A DNA stretch of 64,000 bases, from contig NW_022985169.1 in assembly GCF_010093535.1 (NCBI RefSeq), positions 1,618,884 through 1,682,883 on the forward strand, written 5' to 3'. This stretch comes from Lindgomyces ingoldianus (lineage: Eukaryota > Ascomycota > Dothideomycetes > Pleosporales > Lindgomycetaceae). A program made the translations under genes and the position numbers. The notes below the pieces were generated by a model, which searched no databases, was not told the DNA's origin, and saw only the letters and a list, made by a program, of their open reading frames with translations. Shown here in pieces: positions 47,826-57,686 of the stretch (position 1 is the first letter of the stretch; the number at the start of each line of letters is the position of its first letter).

Positions 47826-48075
47826 TTAAGGTGTGTGGGTTGACCCGATATAGTAAGTTAAGCGAGAGGATGATGACTTCTTAGCACCTATTGTACAAAG
47901 TAGGTATTGTAAGGGCAACATGTTTCTAGTTCTATTTTGCTCTTGTCTTTCCTCTGTACAGAGGAAAAGAGGGATATCTAGATGTTCGCGCACGGAGGTT
48001 CGCGCACAAGCATCATGTGACATAGATACGTGATCCTGCTTGTGCGCGATAGCTAGTATCTAAACCGTGACGCTG
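47826..48075. other. GC-richer LTR-like island with palindromes
   Basis: Unmutated stretch with a 20-bp perfect palindrome TTTCCTCTGTACAGAGGAAA (47948-47967), a direct repeat GTTCGCGCAC (47984-47993, 47998-48007) and a 48-bp imperfect palindrome with 12-bp perfect arms (48001-48048). TGTG...TGTGACA bounds (47832-48022) suggest an LTR, but no target duplication was found. The 65-residue frame on the minus strand has no recognisable content. Confidence 0.4.
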
Positions 48076-48090
48076 CTGCTGCGTACAAAC

Positions 48091-48237
48091 ACTTAAGTTA
48101 TTTAATTTGTTTAAGTTATTTAGTTTATTTAGTTTATTTAAGTTATTTAAGTTATTTAGTTTATTTAAGTTATTTAAGTTATTTAGTTTATTTAAGTTAT
48201 TTAAGTTATTTAGTTTATTTAGTTTATTTAGTTTAAG
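48091..48237. repeat. Low-complexity tandem array (TTTAAGTTAT / TTTAGTTTAT units)
   Basis: Alternating ATTTAAGTT and ATTTAGTTT units of 9-10 bp repeated about fifteen times. No other feature. Confidence 0.85.
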
Positions 48238-48295
48238 TAAAATAATAAGAATAAAGTTAAAAGTGCTATAAATCTTAAATAGCTAACTAGGTTAT

Positions 48296-48818
48296 TGTAA
48301 GGACGGAGCTCTGTACCACTACGCTAATACAACCAAAAAGGTGCGAATAATCAACCAACAGTTAATTATTGCGTACAGAATAGTATATATACCCGTCGCA
48401 CGTAAGCNNNNNNNNNNNNNNNNNNNNNNNNNNNNNNNNNNNNNNNNNNNNNNNNNNNNNNNNNNNNNNNNNNNNNNNNNNNNNNNNNNNNNNNNNNNNN
48501 NNNNNNNNNNNNNNNNNNNNNNNNNNNNNNNNNNNNNNNNNNNNNNNNNNNNNNNNNNNNNNNNNNNNNNNNNNNNNNNNNNNNNNNNNNNNNNNNNNNN
48601 NNNNNNNNNNNNNNNNNNNNNNNNNNNNNNNNNNNNNNNNNNAGGTGGGGGTCGAACACCGACCGTACCCCGCTGTTGGTTGATTATTATGTAAGGACGG
48701 AGCTCTGTACCACTACGCCAATACAACTAAAAAGGTGCGAATAATCAACCAACAGTTAATTATTGCGTACAGAATAGTATATATACCTGTCGCACGTAAG
48801 CGCCATCTCGGCCTTACA
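48296..48818. mobile_element. Short-LTR retroelement H, interior lost in an assembly gap
   Basis: Right LTR 48690-48818 (129 bp) runs TGTAAGGACGGAG to CGGCCTTACA. The left LTR starts identically at 48296 and runs to the gap at 48408. Outer flanks carry GTTAT (48291-48295 and 48819-48823). Between them are 235 N and 47 bp. On the minus strand the LTR holds a TATA box (GTATATATAC) and, after it, a region with CGGGGTACGG. The 16-bp sequence CTGTTGGTTGATTATT (48673-48688) is repeated inverted inside the LTR. It is nearly unmutated, so probably recent. Class cannot be decided without the interior. Confidence 0.75.
48408..48642. other. Assembly gap (235 N)
   Basis: Unknown bases inside element H. 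The two long frames crossing it are artefacts. A full retroelement interior may be collapsed here. Confidence 0.95.
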
Positions 48819-48849
48819 GTTATACTATAGTTATACTTTTATTATAAAT

Positions 48850-48936
48850 TTTAGTAATTGTAATTACTATTACTAGAGCTAAAATGTTGCATAGTAATTA
48901 CTATTACTATAGTAAACAGCAGCTATAGTAAACAGC
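48850..48936. repeat. GTAATTACTATTACTA repeats, MITE-like remnant
   Basis: Short inverted and direct copies of the GTAATTACTATTAC motif that fills the hAT-like MITEs at 1-437 and 21187-21633, plus a duplicated TATAGTAAACAGCAGC. The CAGGGTTGCC terminus is absent, so this is a fragment or a related simple repeat. Confidence 0.4.
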
Positions 48937-48944
48937 AGCCATAG

Positions 48945-49160
48945 TTAAAACTAAGTACCTTAGCGTTATAATTAAGAGTAAGAAAGTTAAAATAGATCTA
49001 GTGAAAGTCTAGAAAATAAAGAAGTAGCTAGAGCCTACGTGTACAAAGAAGGTTAAAGCGTTCCTTAGCCTAACAGGCTATGTGCAACAAATAATAAAAG
49101 ATTACTTAAAAATAGCACTCCTCCTTACTAACACTACTAGTAAAAAAAGAGTGTAAGTAA
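48945..49160 (+). pseudogene. Gypsy K reverse transcriptase C-terminal part
   Basis: The plus strand reads KKVKIDLVKV, then LEPTCTKKVKAFLSLTGYVQ, then QIIKDYLKIALLLTNTTSKK, matching the RT thumb/connection of Gypsy elements (KVEAIxxWPxPTxxKDVRxFLGxxxYYRRFI...). Interrupted by Gypsy B2 at 49161-49165 (AGTTC); the RNase H part resumes at 63789. Confidence 0.78.
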
Positions 49161-49165
49161 AGTTC

Positions 49166-49750
49166 TGTTACAGTCTATAGTTGGACCAACGTAACTCCAC
49201 CAAGAGTGCTCCACAATCTAGCTAGGTTGGGGCAGGGCTCGCTTACAAACCAATTAGAAGATGCAGAGGCAGCGCAGCTGCCCGCAGTTATAGAAGAATG
49301 CATCATCTAATAAAAAGACAGGCTATAAATTAGACAAGCCTAACAAGCCTAGCAAGTCTATTGCTATAAACTTACTAAACTTGCCTAACTTGTTCTTAGC
49401 ACCTCTAGACATGTATATAGTTTAGACCTTAAATAACTTTTTAAAAGGTGTGTTTAACATTTAGTTTATTTTTTACATAGACTAAGTAGCATTCTATCTT
49501 TCTAAAAAGCTGCAATACTATTTGTATATCTTACACTATATATACCTCTAATTCTGTCTAACAAGACTGTTTAACCTAGCTACTACACTGCTGCTATAGG
49601 GACAAACTATAATCTAGTCACGCTACCCCCACTCTATTAGCCTAATAGCTATTATGTGGGACTGCACACTCTACTGTTAGCCCCTTCTCTCTGTTTTAAC
49701 CCTAAGGAATAACATTAACTTAAGTGCTTTCTAAAGCAAGGATTGTAATA
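49166..49750 (+). repeat. 5' LTR of Gypsy B2 (585 bp)
   Basis: TGTTACAGTCTATAGTTGG to AAGGATTGTAATA; the outer ~130 bp are less mutated. It ends ATA where the 3' LTR has ACA. Confidence 0.9.
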
Positions 49751-49766
49751 TTAAACACTGCACCTC

Positions 49767-51535
49767 TTAAAAAGTATAACTACTTAACATAACCTTAATT
49801 CTAACATAGCCTATGTAGCCTTATTAGGATTATTAGAAGTTTTAACAGCTAATAAAAGAGTCCTAGCAGAACAGATTAATAGTATCTAGAATAACATTAA
49901 GAAACTCTAGTAGATTAGTAATAAGATTAACAAACTTATTAGTCTTTATAAAGAAGTAAAAAACTTACACTAAAAAATAGTAGAATTTTATAACTAACTT
50001 ACTTAAATAAATCTTTAAACAGTTATAAGCTCTGCAAACTAGATACACACGCTATAAGTAAAGCTAGCTAAGCTTTAAAATATCTTAACTAAAAAAGTAA
50101 GCATTGCAGCTAAGAAGACTTTGTAACTAGCCCTTTTAAAGCCTTTTAAAAGATTGCCTAAGAACCTCGGCCTCTTTTTTACTAGATGCTACCTCTATAT
50201 GTAATACAACAGAGGAGCATTCTAAACTAATATAGAAATAATATCCTAGATAGGATTATATTTAGAAGGACTTTTTATAATTTAGTTCTAACTACACATA
50301 GATAACTAGATAAATTTTAGAGTAAATAGCACGATACTAAATCTTAAAACTAAGAAAATATTTAGTAGTGTAGAAGCCTTTAAAGAAGCCCTATTAACTA
50401 TTTATAAAACATTAAATAAATAAAAAATTGCAGCTAACAAACTAGATGCTTTAAAACAAGAAAAAGGTATAGCATAGTACTATGCTGTACGCTTTAGAGA
50501 GCAACTAGCTATCTATAGATAGACAGACTAGAAAGCCCTCTGCTAAATGTTCTATAATAGGTTAAAAGACATAATAAAAGATAAATTTATGCATAATAGA
50601 AAGCTAACTACTTTGATGTCATTGTTGGCAATGGCGTCGCTGAGTCGCTTCAGTACTAGAACGCCGAAGCCATCACCACGTGCATAACCATTTGCACGGT
50701 TGTCAAAGGGATATGACTAGCTATTAGGTGATAAGAGACCCAAATTCGAAAGCGTATGGATATTGTCCGGATACACCAAGAGATTACATCCCGCAGCGAG
50801 GCTCTGTAAAATGTGAGTCACCCCTCACCAGTAGACACCTCTAGGTCACGATACTTACCATGTCAGCATTCCTGCTGACTAAACTCTTGCAGGCTAAATC
50901 AATCGCCATCAAACTGCTTGAGCAAGCAGAATCGAGATTGCAGCTTGCGAAAGATTTTATTATAAAAGTAATACTTTATAATAATAGGCATAGAGAACGC
51001 AAGAGAGAGAAACAGCGCAGAGGAGCTCTCTAGAAACCTAAGTTTGTTCCTAAGAAAAAAGAAGCTCTTTATTATAATAAAAAACTAATAGACCTTAGTT
51101 ACATAAAATATATATAAAGCCCTCTTTTAAAGAAAAGCTAAGCCTCTAGACATAATAGGCTGCTTTTAACTAGGAAGTAATAAAAGTAGCTAGAAAATAA
51201 GGCCTACCTAAACTATAAAAAAGTAGGACATTTTTACTAAAATTGCCTAGACTTCTAGAAGAGGGAGAATAAAGATACTACTATAATAATAAAAGCTATT
51301 ACTGCTAAATACAGCCTTCTAGATAAGAAAATATTAGAAAGATTAGACAATAGACTCTACTAGTAATGCAAAGAAAACCACTCTTTAAAAAACTACTTTA
51401 AAGTGTATTAAAAGGTAGTTATTAAAAATTTTAGTAGCCTTAATTAAGTGTTGCAGAACCTTATAATTCTTAAAGAATATAAAGAAAAGACTTAGATCTA
51501 AGGATACATTATAAATATTAAAAAAGGAAAGGAAT
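49767..51535 (+). pseudogene. Gypsy B2 gag, RIP-degraded and interrupted
   Basis: Leader and gag N-terminus at 49767-50310. The retrotransposon gag domain reads YYAVRFREQLAIY then FYNRLKDIIKDKF at about 50475-50595. After the foreign fragment the frame resumes with NRHRERKREKQRR near 50985-51025. A decayed zinc knuckle (LNYKKVGHFY) lies near 51210-51240. The sequence then breaks off at about 51535 in the protease-proximal region, where a deletion joins it to the integrase. Confidence 0.8.
50615..50949 (-). pseudogene. Captured polyketide synthase fragment: ketoacyl-synthase domain with an intron
   Basis: An unmutated GC-balanced island inside B2 gag. On the minus strand exon A (50949-50859) reads LDSACSSSLMAIDLACKSL, which is the KS active-site motif with the catalytic Cys (family DTACSSSL). 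A 55-bp intron follows (50858-50804, GTAAGT...TTTTACAG). Exon B (50803-50615) reads SLAAGCNLLVYPDNIH, then SYPFDNRANGYARGDGFG, then VLVLKRLSDAIANND, the classic FDxRAxGYxRGEGxG region. The intron is phase 0 and the splice joins ADM to SLAAG in frame. One stop (TAG, complement of 50717-50719) lies before SYPFD. About 93 codons of a ~2,000-residue enzyme. No promoter; not functional. Confidence 0.93.
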
Positions 51536-51539
51536 AGGA

Positions 51540-52740
51540 AGCTAAGAGCTGCTATTTTTTAACACATACCTAAGATAAAGCAACTGTGTATAGAAATACT
51601 TAAGAAATGTAACACATGCAATAGAAATAACCTCTAGAGGCATAAAACATATAAATGCCTTTAACTAATTAAAGCTTTAAAGTAGCTATAGAAATAATTA
51701 TTATAAACTTTATAATAGAACTTCCCTTATTAAAGGAACTAGGAATAGAGAGAATATGCAACATAATAATAGTAGCTTTTAATAAAACTACAAAGTACCT
51801 ATATACATAGCTATTAGAAAAAACTATTATAGCTAAAGAATTTGTATATAAACTTAAATGTAATATAGTGTTAGTACATAGATGTTTTAAGACTATTATC
51901 TCTAATAAAGATAAGCTATTTACTAGTAACTTTTAGAAAGTAGCTATAAGACACTTTAGTATAACAAATAAGTTATCTATAGTATACTACCTATAGATAG
52001 ATAAACAGACTAAGCAAGTAAACACTAAAGTAAAAAAATACTTAAAGAAATATGTTTCCTATAGTTAAAATAACTAGGCAGAGTAGCTTTTAATAGCACA
52101 GTTAGCTATTAACATAGTAGAATTAGCTATAATAAAAGAAACACTGTATAAAGCTAATTTTAGCTATAATTCTTATTTTACGCTGTATAGAAACTAGTCT
52201 ATAGATTTACTAGAATTAATTAACTAGCTATTAAACTTATAAAGTATACATAAAAGATTAGTAGTTAAAGCTAAATCTAGTTAGAAGATAATAGAATAAT
52301 ATGCAAATAAAACACAGCAACCTAGACTAGAAATCTGCCTTAGAGATTATATTTACTTTAAAACAAAGAACTTTAAGATACTATAACCCTCTAGGAAGCT
52401 AGTAGAAAGAAAGATAAGACTTTATAAAGTTTTATAAACTTAATAAAATAACTATAAGCTAAAGCTTTCTTTACACATAAAAATACACCTATAGTTTTAT
52501 GTCTTAAAACTAGAAAAAGCATTTAAAAAAATTCCTTTATCTATGCAAAAATAGAAAGACATAGAAATAAAATATAAAGTAGAATAAATTATTAGTAACT
52601 AAAAAAATAAAAAAGAGTTTCTAGTAAAATAGAAAGAATAGCTTACTAGTAAAAATACTTAGAAACTAGCTAAGAACCTAAGAAACGCGCAGTAGTTAGT
52701 ACAGAAGTACCTTTAAGCTCCTCTAAGAGAAACTAGCTAG
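51540..52740 (+). pseudogene. Gypsy B2 integrase and chromodomain
   Basis: The frame enters inside the zinc-binding region (HIPKIKQLCIEILKKCNTCN), then gives the core NFIIELPLLKELGIERI, then IISNKDKLFTSNF near 51890-51930 (family IVSDRDxxFTSxFW with the second catalytic Asp changed to Asn), SIVYYLxIDKQTKQ near 51975-52020 (family TAYHPQTDGQTERxNQ), and a chromodomain-like end EFLVK...NTxKLAKNLRNAQ near 52615-52690. It ends near the antisense frame that overlaps its 3' side. Stops present. Confidence 0.82.
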
Positions 52741-53104
52741 GCAATAAAGCACCTATCTTAAAAAGAATAGCTATGTTATTATTAGATAGCAGCAGCCTTT
52801 ACAGACAAGTTTTTAATAAAGAGGGCTAAGAAAGTAAGCGCCTTTTAGCTTCTGCCTTAAGGGCTTTTATCTTGTCTAAAGAGAAGAGGTCCCTCTCTAA
52901 ATACTTTATGCAGCAAGCCTTTAATAAACCTAGTAATCTTTAGATATAATCCTATTTAAAACACTCTTTAGCCTTTACCTTTGCTAACTTTTAGAAATAA
53001 TAAGCCTGTTCCTTGTTAAGCTTCTGCTTATAAGCCTTTACTGCTTTAGCAGATTACAGAAGCTTCTCTCTCTCCCTCTTTAACTAGTCTTATATAGTGT
53101 TAGA
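52646..53104 (-). pseudogene. Antisense ORF remnant of Gypsy B2 (unknown coiled-coil-like protein)
   Basis: Same frame as in B1 (14614-15097) and D (54659-55131), opposite in strand to pol. Readable: SAKAVKAYKQKLNKEQAYYF near 52990-53055 and KYLERDLFSLDKIKALKAEA near 52855-52915. Internal stops are TAA/TAG, mostly explained by CAA/CAG decay, and the shared terminal stop follows a Phe-Tyr pair. The Lys/Glu/Leu pattern suggests a helical or coiled-coil protein. No ATG at the expected start (ACT). Function unknown. Confidence 0.55.
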
Positions 53105-53762
53105 AGTAAAAGTATTACACTAATTATTCTTTTTTACACACTCTACGCATTTATTTAAGGACAAGGTTAATACATAAAATAACTTTAATAACGTACTTCA
53201 CAGGCAAGTTGCTTACACACCTAAGTTGCTTACTTTTACTAAGACCCTACTAAACTACTCTTTCTACACTAATGTATTCCTAATAACACTACTTAGACGC
53301 GCTAAAAGAACATTAGATACAGCTTACGCTCTAAGCTTTTAAATAAGACATAAAACTCTTAAAGAAACATGCTGCAGCTATGTACAGAGTCCTTTAAAAG
53401 ATAATAAATAACTACAGCGCTAGATAACCTTTACAAGCTAATTCTATAGCTAACTTATAAAAGCTAGGCAATAAGAAGGAGCAGGTGATTATTAAGACTA
53501 TACTTAAGCTATATGCGCAAGGATTTTCCTCTTAGATAGCATTTATAGCTAATTCTTTGCGCGCCAAGCATAATCTAGGCTATGTTAGCATAAACTAGCC
53601 TAGTACGTTTATAAAGTGTTATTTAAAGCTTAAAGTAAAGTTTTAAGCGTAAGTATAGTTAATAGATATTTAGCCTATAATAAAGCTTATCTTGCTAAAG
53701 TTATATGTGTTATTATCTTAGATGCTATACTTAGCTTTAATATTCTCTATAAGGCTAAACCT

Positions 53763-54342
53763 TGTTACAATCCTTGCTCTAATAAAATAGTGTTTTTTGA
53801 GAGCACTACAGCCTATGGTGTGTTAATGTTAGAGGGGGAGGACTTAGCTAGATCAGGTGTACAGTCCGTCGAGCAGAGTGTGGGTTAGGCGGAGTTAAGA
53901 AGGCAGGTTGTGGTTTAGCCTAGCAGCTGTATAGGGAGCTAGCAAACCTAATCTAAAAGAATAGGAAAAGAGGTATATATAGTGCAAGATATACAAGGCA
54001 GTAATGTCCTCTTTATAAAGGTTTTAATGCCTCTTAGTCTATTAAGTAGATAAAGACTAAATAGTAATTACAGCCTTTCTAACTATAGCTGTAATTAGAG
54101 CTATATACATAGGGTTTGCATGCTTGCTGTCTGCATAGCCTGCATAGCCTGCAAGCCTGCAAGGCCTACAGTCTTATTAGATAGTGCATTCTGTTAGGCT
54201 TTTATCTAAAAGCTAAAGCTATTCCTTATCTATCCTGTTACATAATTTGTTTAATATAGGGCTAAGCGTCTTCTATCTAACATTACTTAGGCTGTGTAGG
54301 ACAGCTAATTAGGTTATTATAGTCTGTTTGTTAGCTGTAACA
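53763..54342 (-). repeat. 3' LTR of Gypsy D (580 bp)
   Basis: TGTTACAATCCTTGC to TAGCTGTAACA. The outer ~130 bp are less mutated (for example CAGTCCGTCGAGCAG); the inner end is RIP-changed relative to the other LTR. It has runs of CTGCATAGCCTGCA-type short repeats at 54131-54170. Confidence 0.9.
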
Positions 54343-54658
54343 TGTAGGCTTCCCTTCTAGTTAGCATCCTTGCTGTTACAGTGTTTCTGCTGTAAGCGCT
54401 AGTTTTTTTTTTTAGCTAGTGCATGCTTATTCTTAAAACTTTACTAAATGTCTAATTTTTCTAACTATACCTTATTAGGCTTCTTATTTCTCTACTACTG
54501 CGCGTTGTCTTTACACTGTTGCCTGTCTTAATCCTCTTTACTATACTAAGATGTGTCCTTATAGTGCCTGTTACTTAAGCAGTTCCTCTTACATAATGTC
54601 CTTATTATTAGATAAGTGTGTAGAGTGTGTGTAAAAAGAGGGTTATTATAACATTTTT

Positions 54659-55131
54659 ATGTCTAACGCAGCTTAGAATTATTTAAAGCAGGAGCGCAAA
54701 AAGCTGTTAGCAGAACTAGATGTAATTTAGAGGGATAAAATGCGCAAAAAGAAAGAGGAGGTGTAAATAAAAAAGAAGTTGCTAAAACATTTTTAGTTAA
54801 TTATTTTTTATTAAAAGAGGGCCTGTAAACAGTTAAAGGTGTTAGAGAGTTAAAGAGTAAAGTATCTAGAAGAAGACCTCTTATCTCTAGATAAGCTTAA
54901 AGCGTTTAAGGCAAAGGCTATAGGTCTTTTTTTTCTTAGCCTATGTTAAAGGGTTATAGACCTTCTACATTACAGCTAGCTAATGCTGCTGCAGTTTTAA
55001 CTAATAATAATGTTTTCTAGACTAAAGAGCTTTCTCTAGAGTAGTTTTATTTAGAAGGGACTCTAAGTATTTATAGAGGACTAGAGGGGCATTTAACAGG
55101 CTCTTAATAGGCTTCTAAGTGCTTTTACTAG
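54659..55131 (+). pseudogene. Antisense ORF remnant of Gypsy D (unknown coiled-coil-like protein)
   Basis: Opposite in strand to pol, between integrase and 3' LTR. Starts ATG at 54659 (MSNAA) and reads NYLKQERKKLLAELDVI, KMRKKKEEV, LKVLES, then KYLEEDLLSLDKLKAFKAKA (about 54868-54927). In this first part all internal stops are TAA/TAG obtainable from CAA/CAG. A frameshift lies in or after the T-run near 54930. The tail FYLEGTLSIYRGLEGHLTGS near 55047-55106 aligns with B1 and B2 in position and pattern. Basic, Leu/Lys/Glu rich, probably helical. Function unknown. Confidence 0.6.
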
Positions 55132-55149
55132 TAAGCTATTTTTTCTATT

Positions 55150-56584
55150 TAATTAAGTACTTATTTCTTTAATAGTCTAGGATTTATTCTACTTTATACT
55201 CTTTTTCTTCTTCCTTTTATCTAGTAGTTGCTAGTAGAATAATCTTAGGCGCAAATTTAAGCTTAGAGACATAGAACTAAGACTGTATTTACATTTTCTT
55301 AAGTAGCTTAAGTTTACAAATGCTAGGGCGTGTTTGTATAACTCTATAGAGTTTTATACACTTTTTAGTAAGCTTCCTAAAGGGCCTTAGTGTTTTAAAA
55401 ATTTTTATATCTAAATATATATAGTTATTAGGGTGTATTTCTAGTGCTAGTTGCCTTTTTTAGTTTACTACTTTTTCTATAGCTTTCTAAGCTAACTATT
55501 CCTCTCTAGTTAATTTCTAATGTAGTTCTAAAAGCTTAGTTGTCTAGTTTATAGCCTCTAAGGGGTTTATTAGCTAGGTAGAATATAGTTTATACTACAA
55601 GAAGTACCTAAAATTAGCTTTATATAGGGTTTCTTTAGTTATAGCTAATTTTGTAGTGTTAATAGCAAATTATGCTATTAGCAGCTATTCTGCCTAGTTA
55701 TTTTATTGATATAACATGTATTTACACAGATATTTTTCTACTTTTATATTTACTTTTTCTATTTATCTATTTATTTGCAGGTAGTAGGCTGTAGAGAGCT
55801 TATAATTAATTCCTAGGTGCTTAACTACAGCTACCTAGTACTTACTTATAAATAACTTATTATAGTTAGAGATAATAACTTTAAAGTAACTATAAGTAGC
55901 TAAGACATTTTTTTCTAGTTTAAATATAAATTTCTTAGCTGTAATGCTTTTTTCTAATAGCTATAAGTAAACAAATTTAGTAGTTTTATTAATAACTTAT
56001 ATAATTATGTTATAGAGTCTTTCTATACTAGGTTCTTATAATAGTGGCAGTCTAGTAATAAAATCTATAGTTATTATAGTCTATAGTTAACTTAGCGCTG
56101 TAATTAGTTAGAGTAGTCTGTAGGGTTTATGTTATTATAAGTTGTTTTTATTGCAGATGTTACATTCTTATAAGACTTTAGTGCATAGATTTTTTAATTA
56201 GGGCACTTTCTAAAGTATAGCATCTTTAATTTTTTTGTAGCAATCTAATTCCTAGGTGCCTAAACATAGAAGCTTTATAATATTCCTTTATTAAGTTCTT
56301 TTATTCTTATTTAACTATTATAAAAGAGCATAGTAGTTTTTCTTAATTTAGTCCTTTATAAACTAGGCCTTCTAGAGTTTCTTTAAAAATTATAAATTTC
56401 TTAGAATTCTTCTTATTTTTCTTAAAGTAGTTAGAGCGCTAGCTAAGAGTGTCTACTTGTTAGTTGCTGCTTCCTGCAACATGCTTAATAATAAAGTTAA
56501 ACTATGCTAGCTCTATAGCCTATTATACATGCATAGGTAAAAGTTTCTTTATAGTAAAAAAAGTAATAAGGTTTACATAGTTAG
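55150..56584 (-). pseudogene. Gypsy D integrase region
   Basis: Colinear in content with the family-B integrase (compare 17000-17850 and 24000-24530). The minus strand carries the chromodomain side near 55200-55420, the core near 55650-56150 and the zinc region near 56200-56330. Many stops. Right end interrupted by A6. Confidence 0.68.
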
Positions 56585-56586
56585 TA

Positions 56587-57684
56587 ACGTACTTCACAGG
56601 CGAGTTGCTTACACACCTAAGTTGCTTACTTTTGCTAAGACCCCACTAAACTACTCTTTCTACACTAATGCATTCCCCACAACACTACTTAGACGTGCTA
56701 AAAGAATGTTAGATATAGCTTACGCTCTAAGCTTTTAAACAAAACATAAAACTCTTAAAGAAATATGCTGCAGCTATGTGTAGAGTTTTATAAAAGATAA
56801 TAAATAACTATAGCGCTAGATAACCTTTACAAGCTAATTCTACAGCTAAATTATAGAGGCTAGGTAATAAAAAGAAGCAGGTGATTGTTAAAACTATACT
56901 TAAGCTATACGCAAGGAATTTCCTCTTAGATAGCATTTATAGAAAATATAGCTAATTCTTTGCGCGCTAAGCGTAATCTAGGCTATGTTTGCATAAACTA
57001 GCCTAGTACGTTTATAAAGCGTTATTTAGAGCCTAAAGTAAAGTTTTAAGCGTAAGTATAGTTAAGAGATATTTAGCTAATTATAAAGCCTGTCTTGCTA
57101 AAGTTGTACATGTTATTATCCTAGATGCTATACTTAGCTTTAATATTCTCTACAAGGCTAAACCTGCCCTAAATTACCCTAGGACTCTTATAAAGGGCTC
57201 TCTTATAGTTATACTTCTGCTTAAACATTACTTTAAGCTCTAAATAACGCTTTACAAATGTACTAGGCTAGTTTATGCAAACATAGCCTAGATTACGCTT
57301 AGCGCGCAAAGAATTAGCTATATTAGCTATAAATGCTATCTAAGGGGAAATTCCTTACGCATATAGCTTAAGTATAGTCTTAATAATTACCTGCTTCTTT
57401 TTATTGCCTAGCCTTTATAATTTAGCTGTAGAATTAGCTTGTAAAGGTTATCTAGTGCTATAGTTATTTATTGTCTTTTATAAGACTCTGCACATAGCTG
57501 CAGCATGTTTCTTTAAGAGTTTTATGTCTTATTTAAAAGCTTAGAGCGTAAGCTGTATCTAACGTTCTTTTAGCGCGTCTAAGTAGTGTTGTGGGGAATG
57601 CATTAGTGTAGGAAAGATAGTTTAGTAGGGTCTTAGCAAAAGTAAGCGACTCAGGTGTGTGAGCAACTCGCCTGTGAAGTACGT
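56587..57684. mobile_element. Palindromic Fot1/pogo derivative A6 (1098 bp)
   Basis: Termini ACGTACTTCACAGGCGAG and CTCGCCTGTGAAGTACGT, TA at 56585-56586 and 57685-57686. Arms of about 470 bp are near-perfect inverted copies of the family-A transposase N-terminal end. The ~150-bp centre, read on the minus strand, continues from the right arm into the first catalytic block (MYNFSKTGFIIS). It is the least disrupted of the three fold-back copies and defines the structure. Inserted into Gypsy D between integrase and RNase H. Confidence 0.9.
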
Positions 57685-57686
57685 TA

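Noticed and set aside
47826..48023. 65-residue frame on the minus strand
   Set aside because: It is explained by the GC-richer LTR-like island; the sequence has palindromes rather than protein-like conservation.
48319..48726. Three frames across the second gap
   Set aside because: They consist mostly of N; the rest is LTR sequence.
48643..48740. tRNA-like gene on the minus strand (TGGCGTAGTGGTA as A box, GTTCGACCCC as B box)
   Set aside because: The A-box-like part lies inside the LTR of element H and occurs in both LTRs. The T-arm does not pair, and the acceptor 3' side is missing into the N run.
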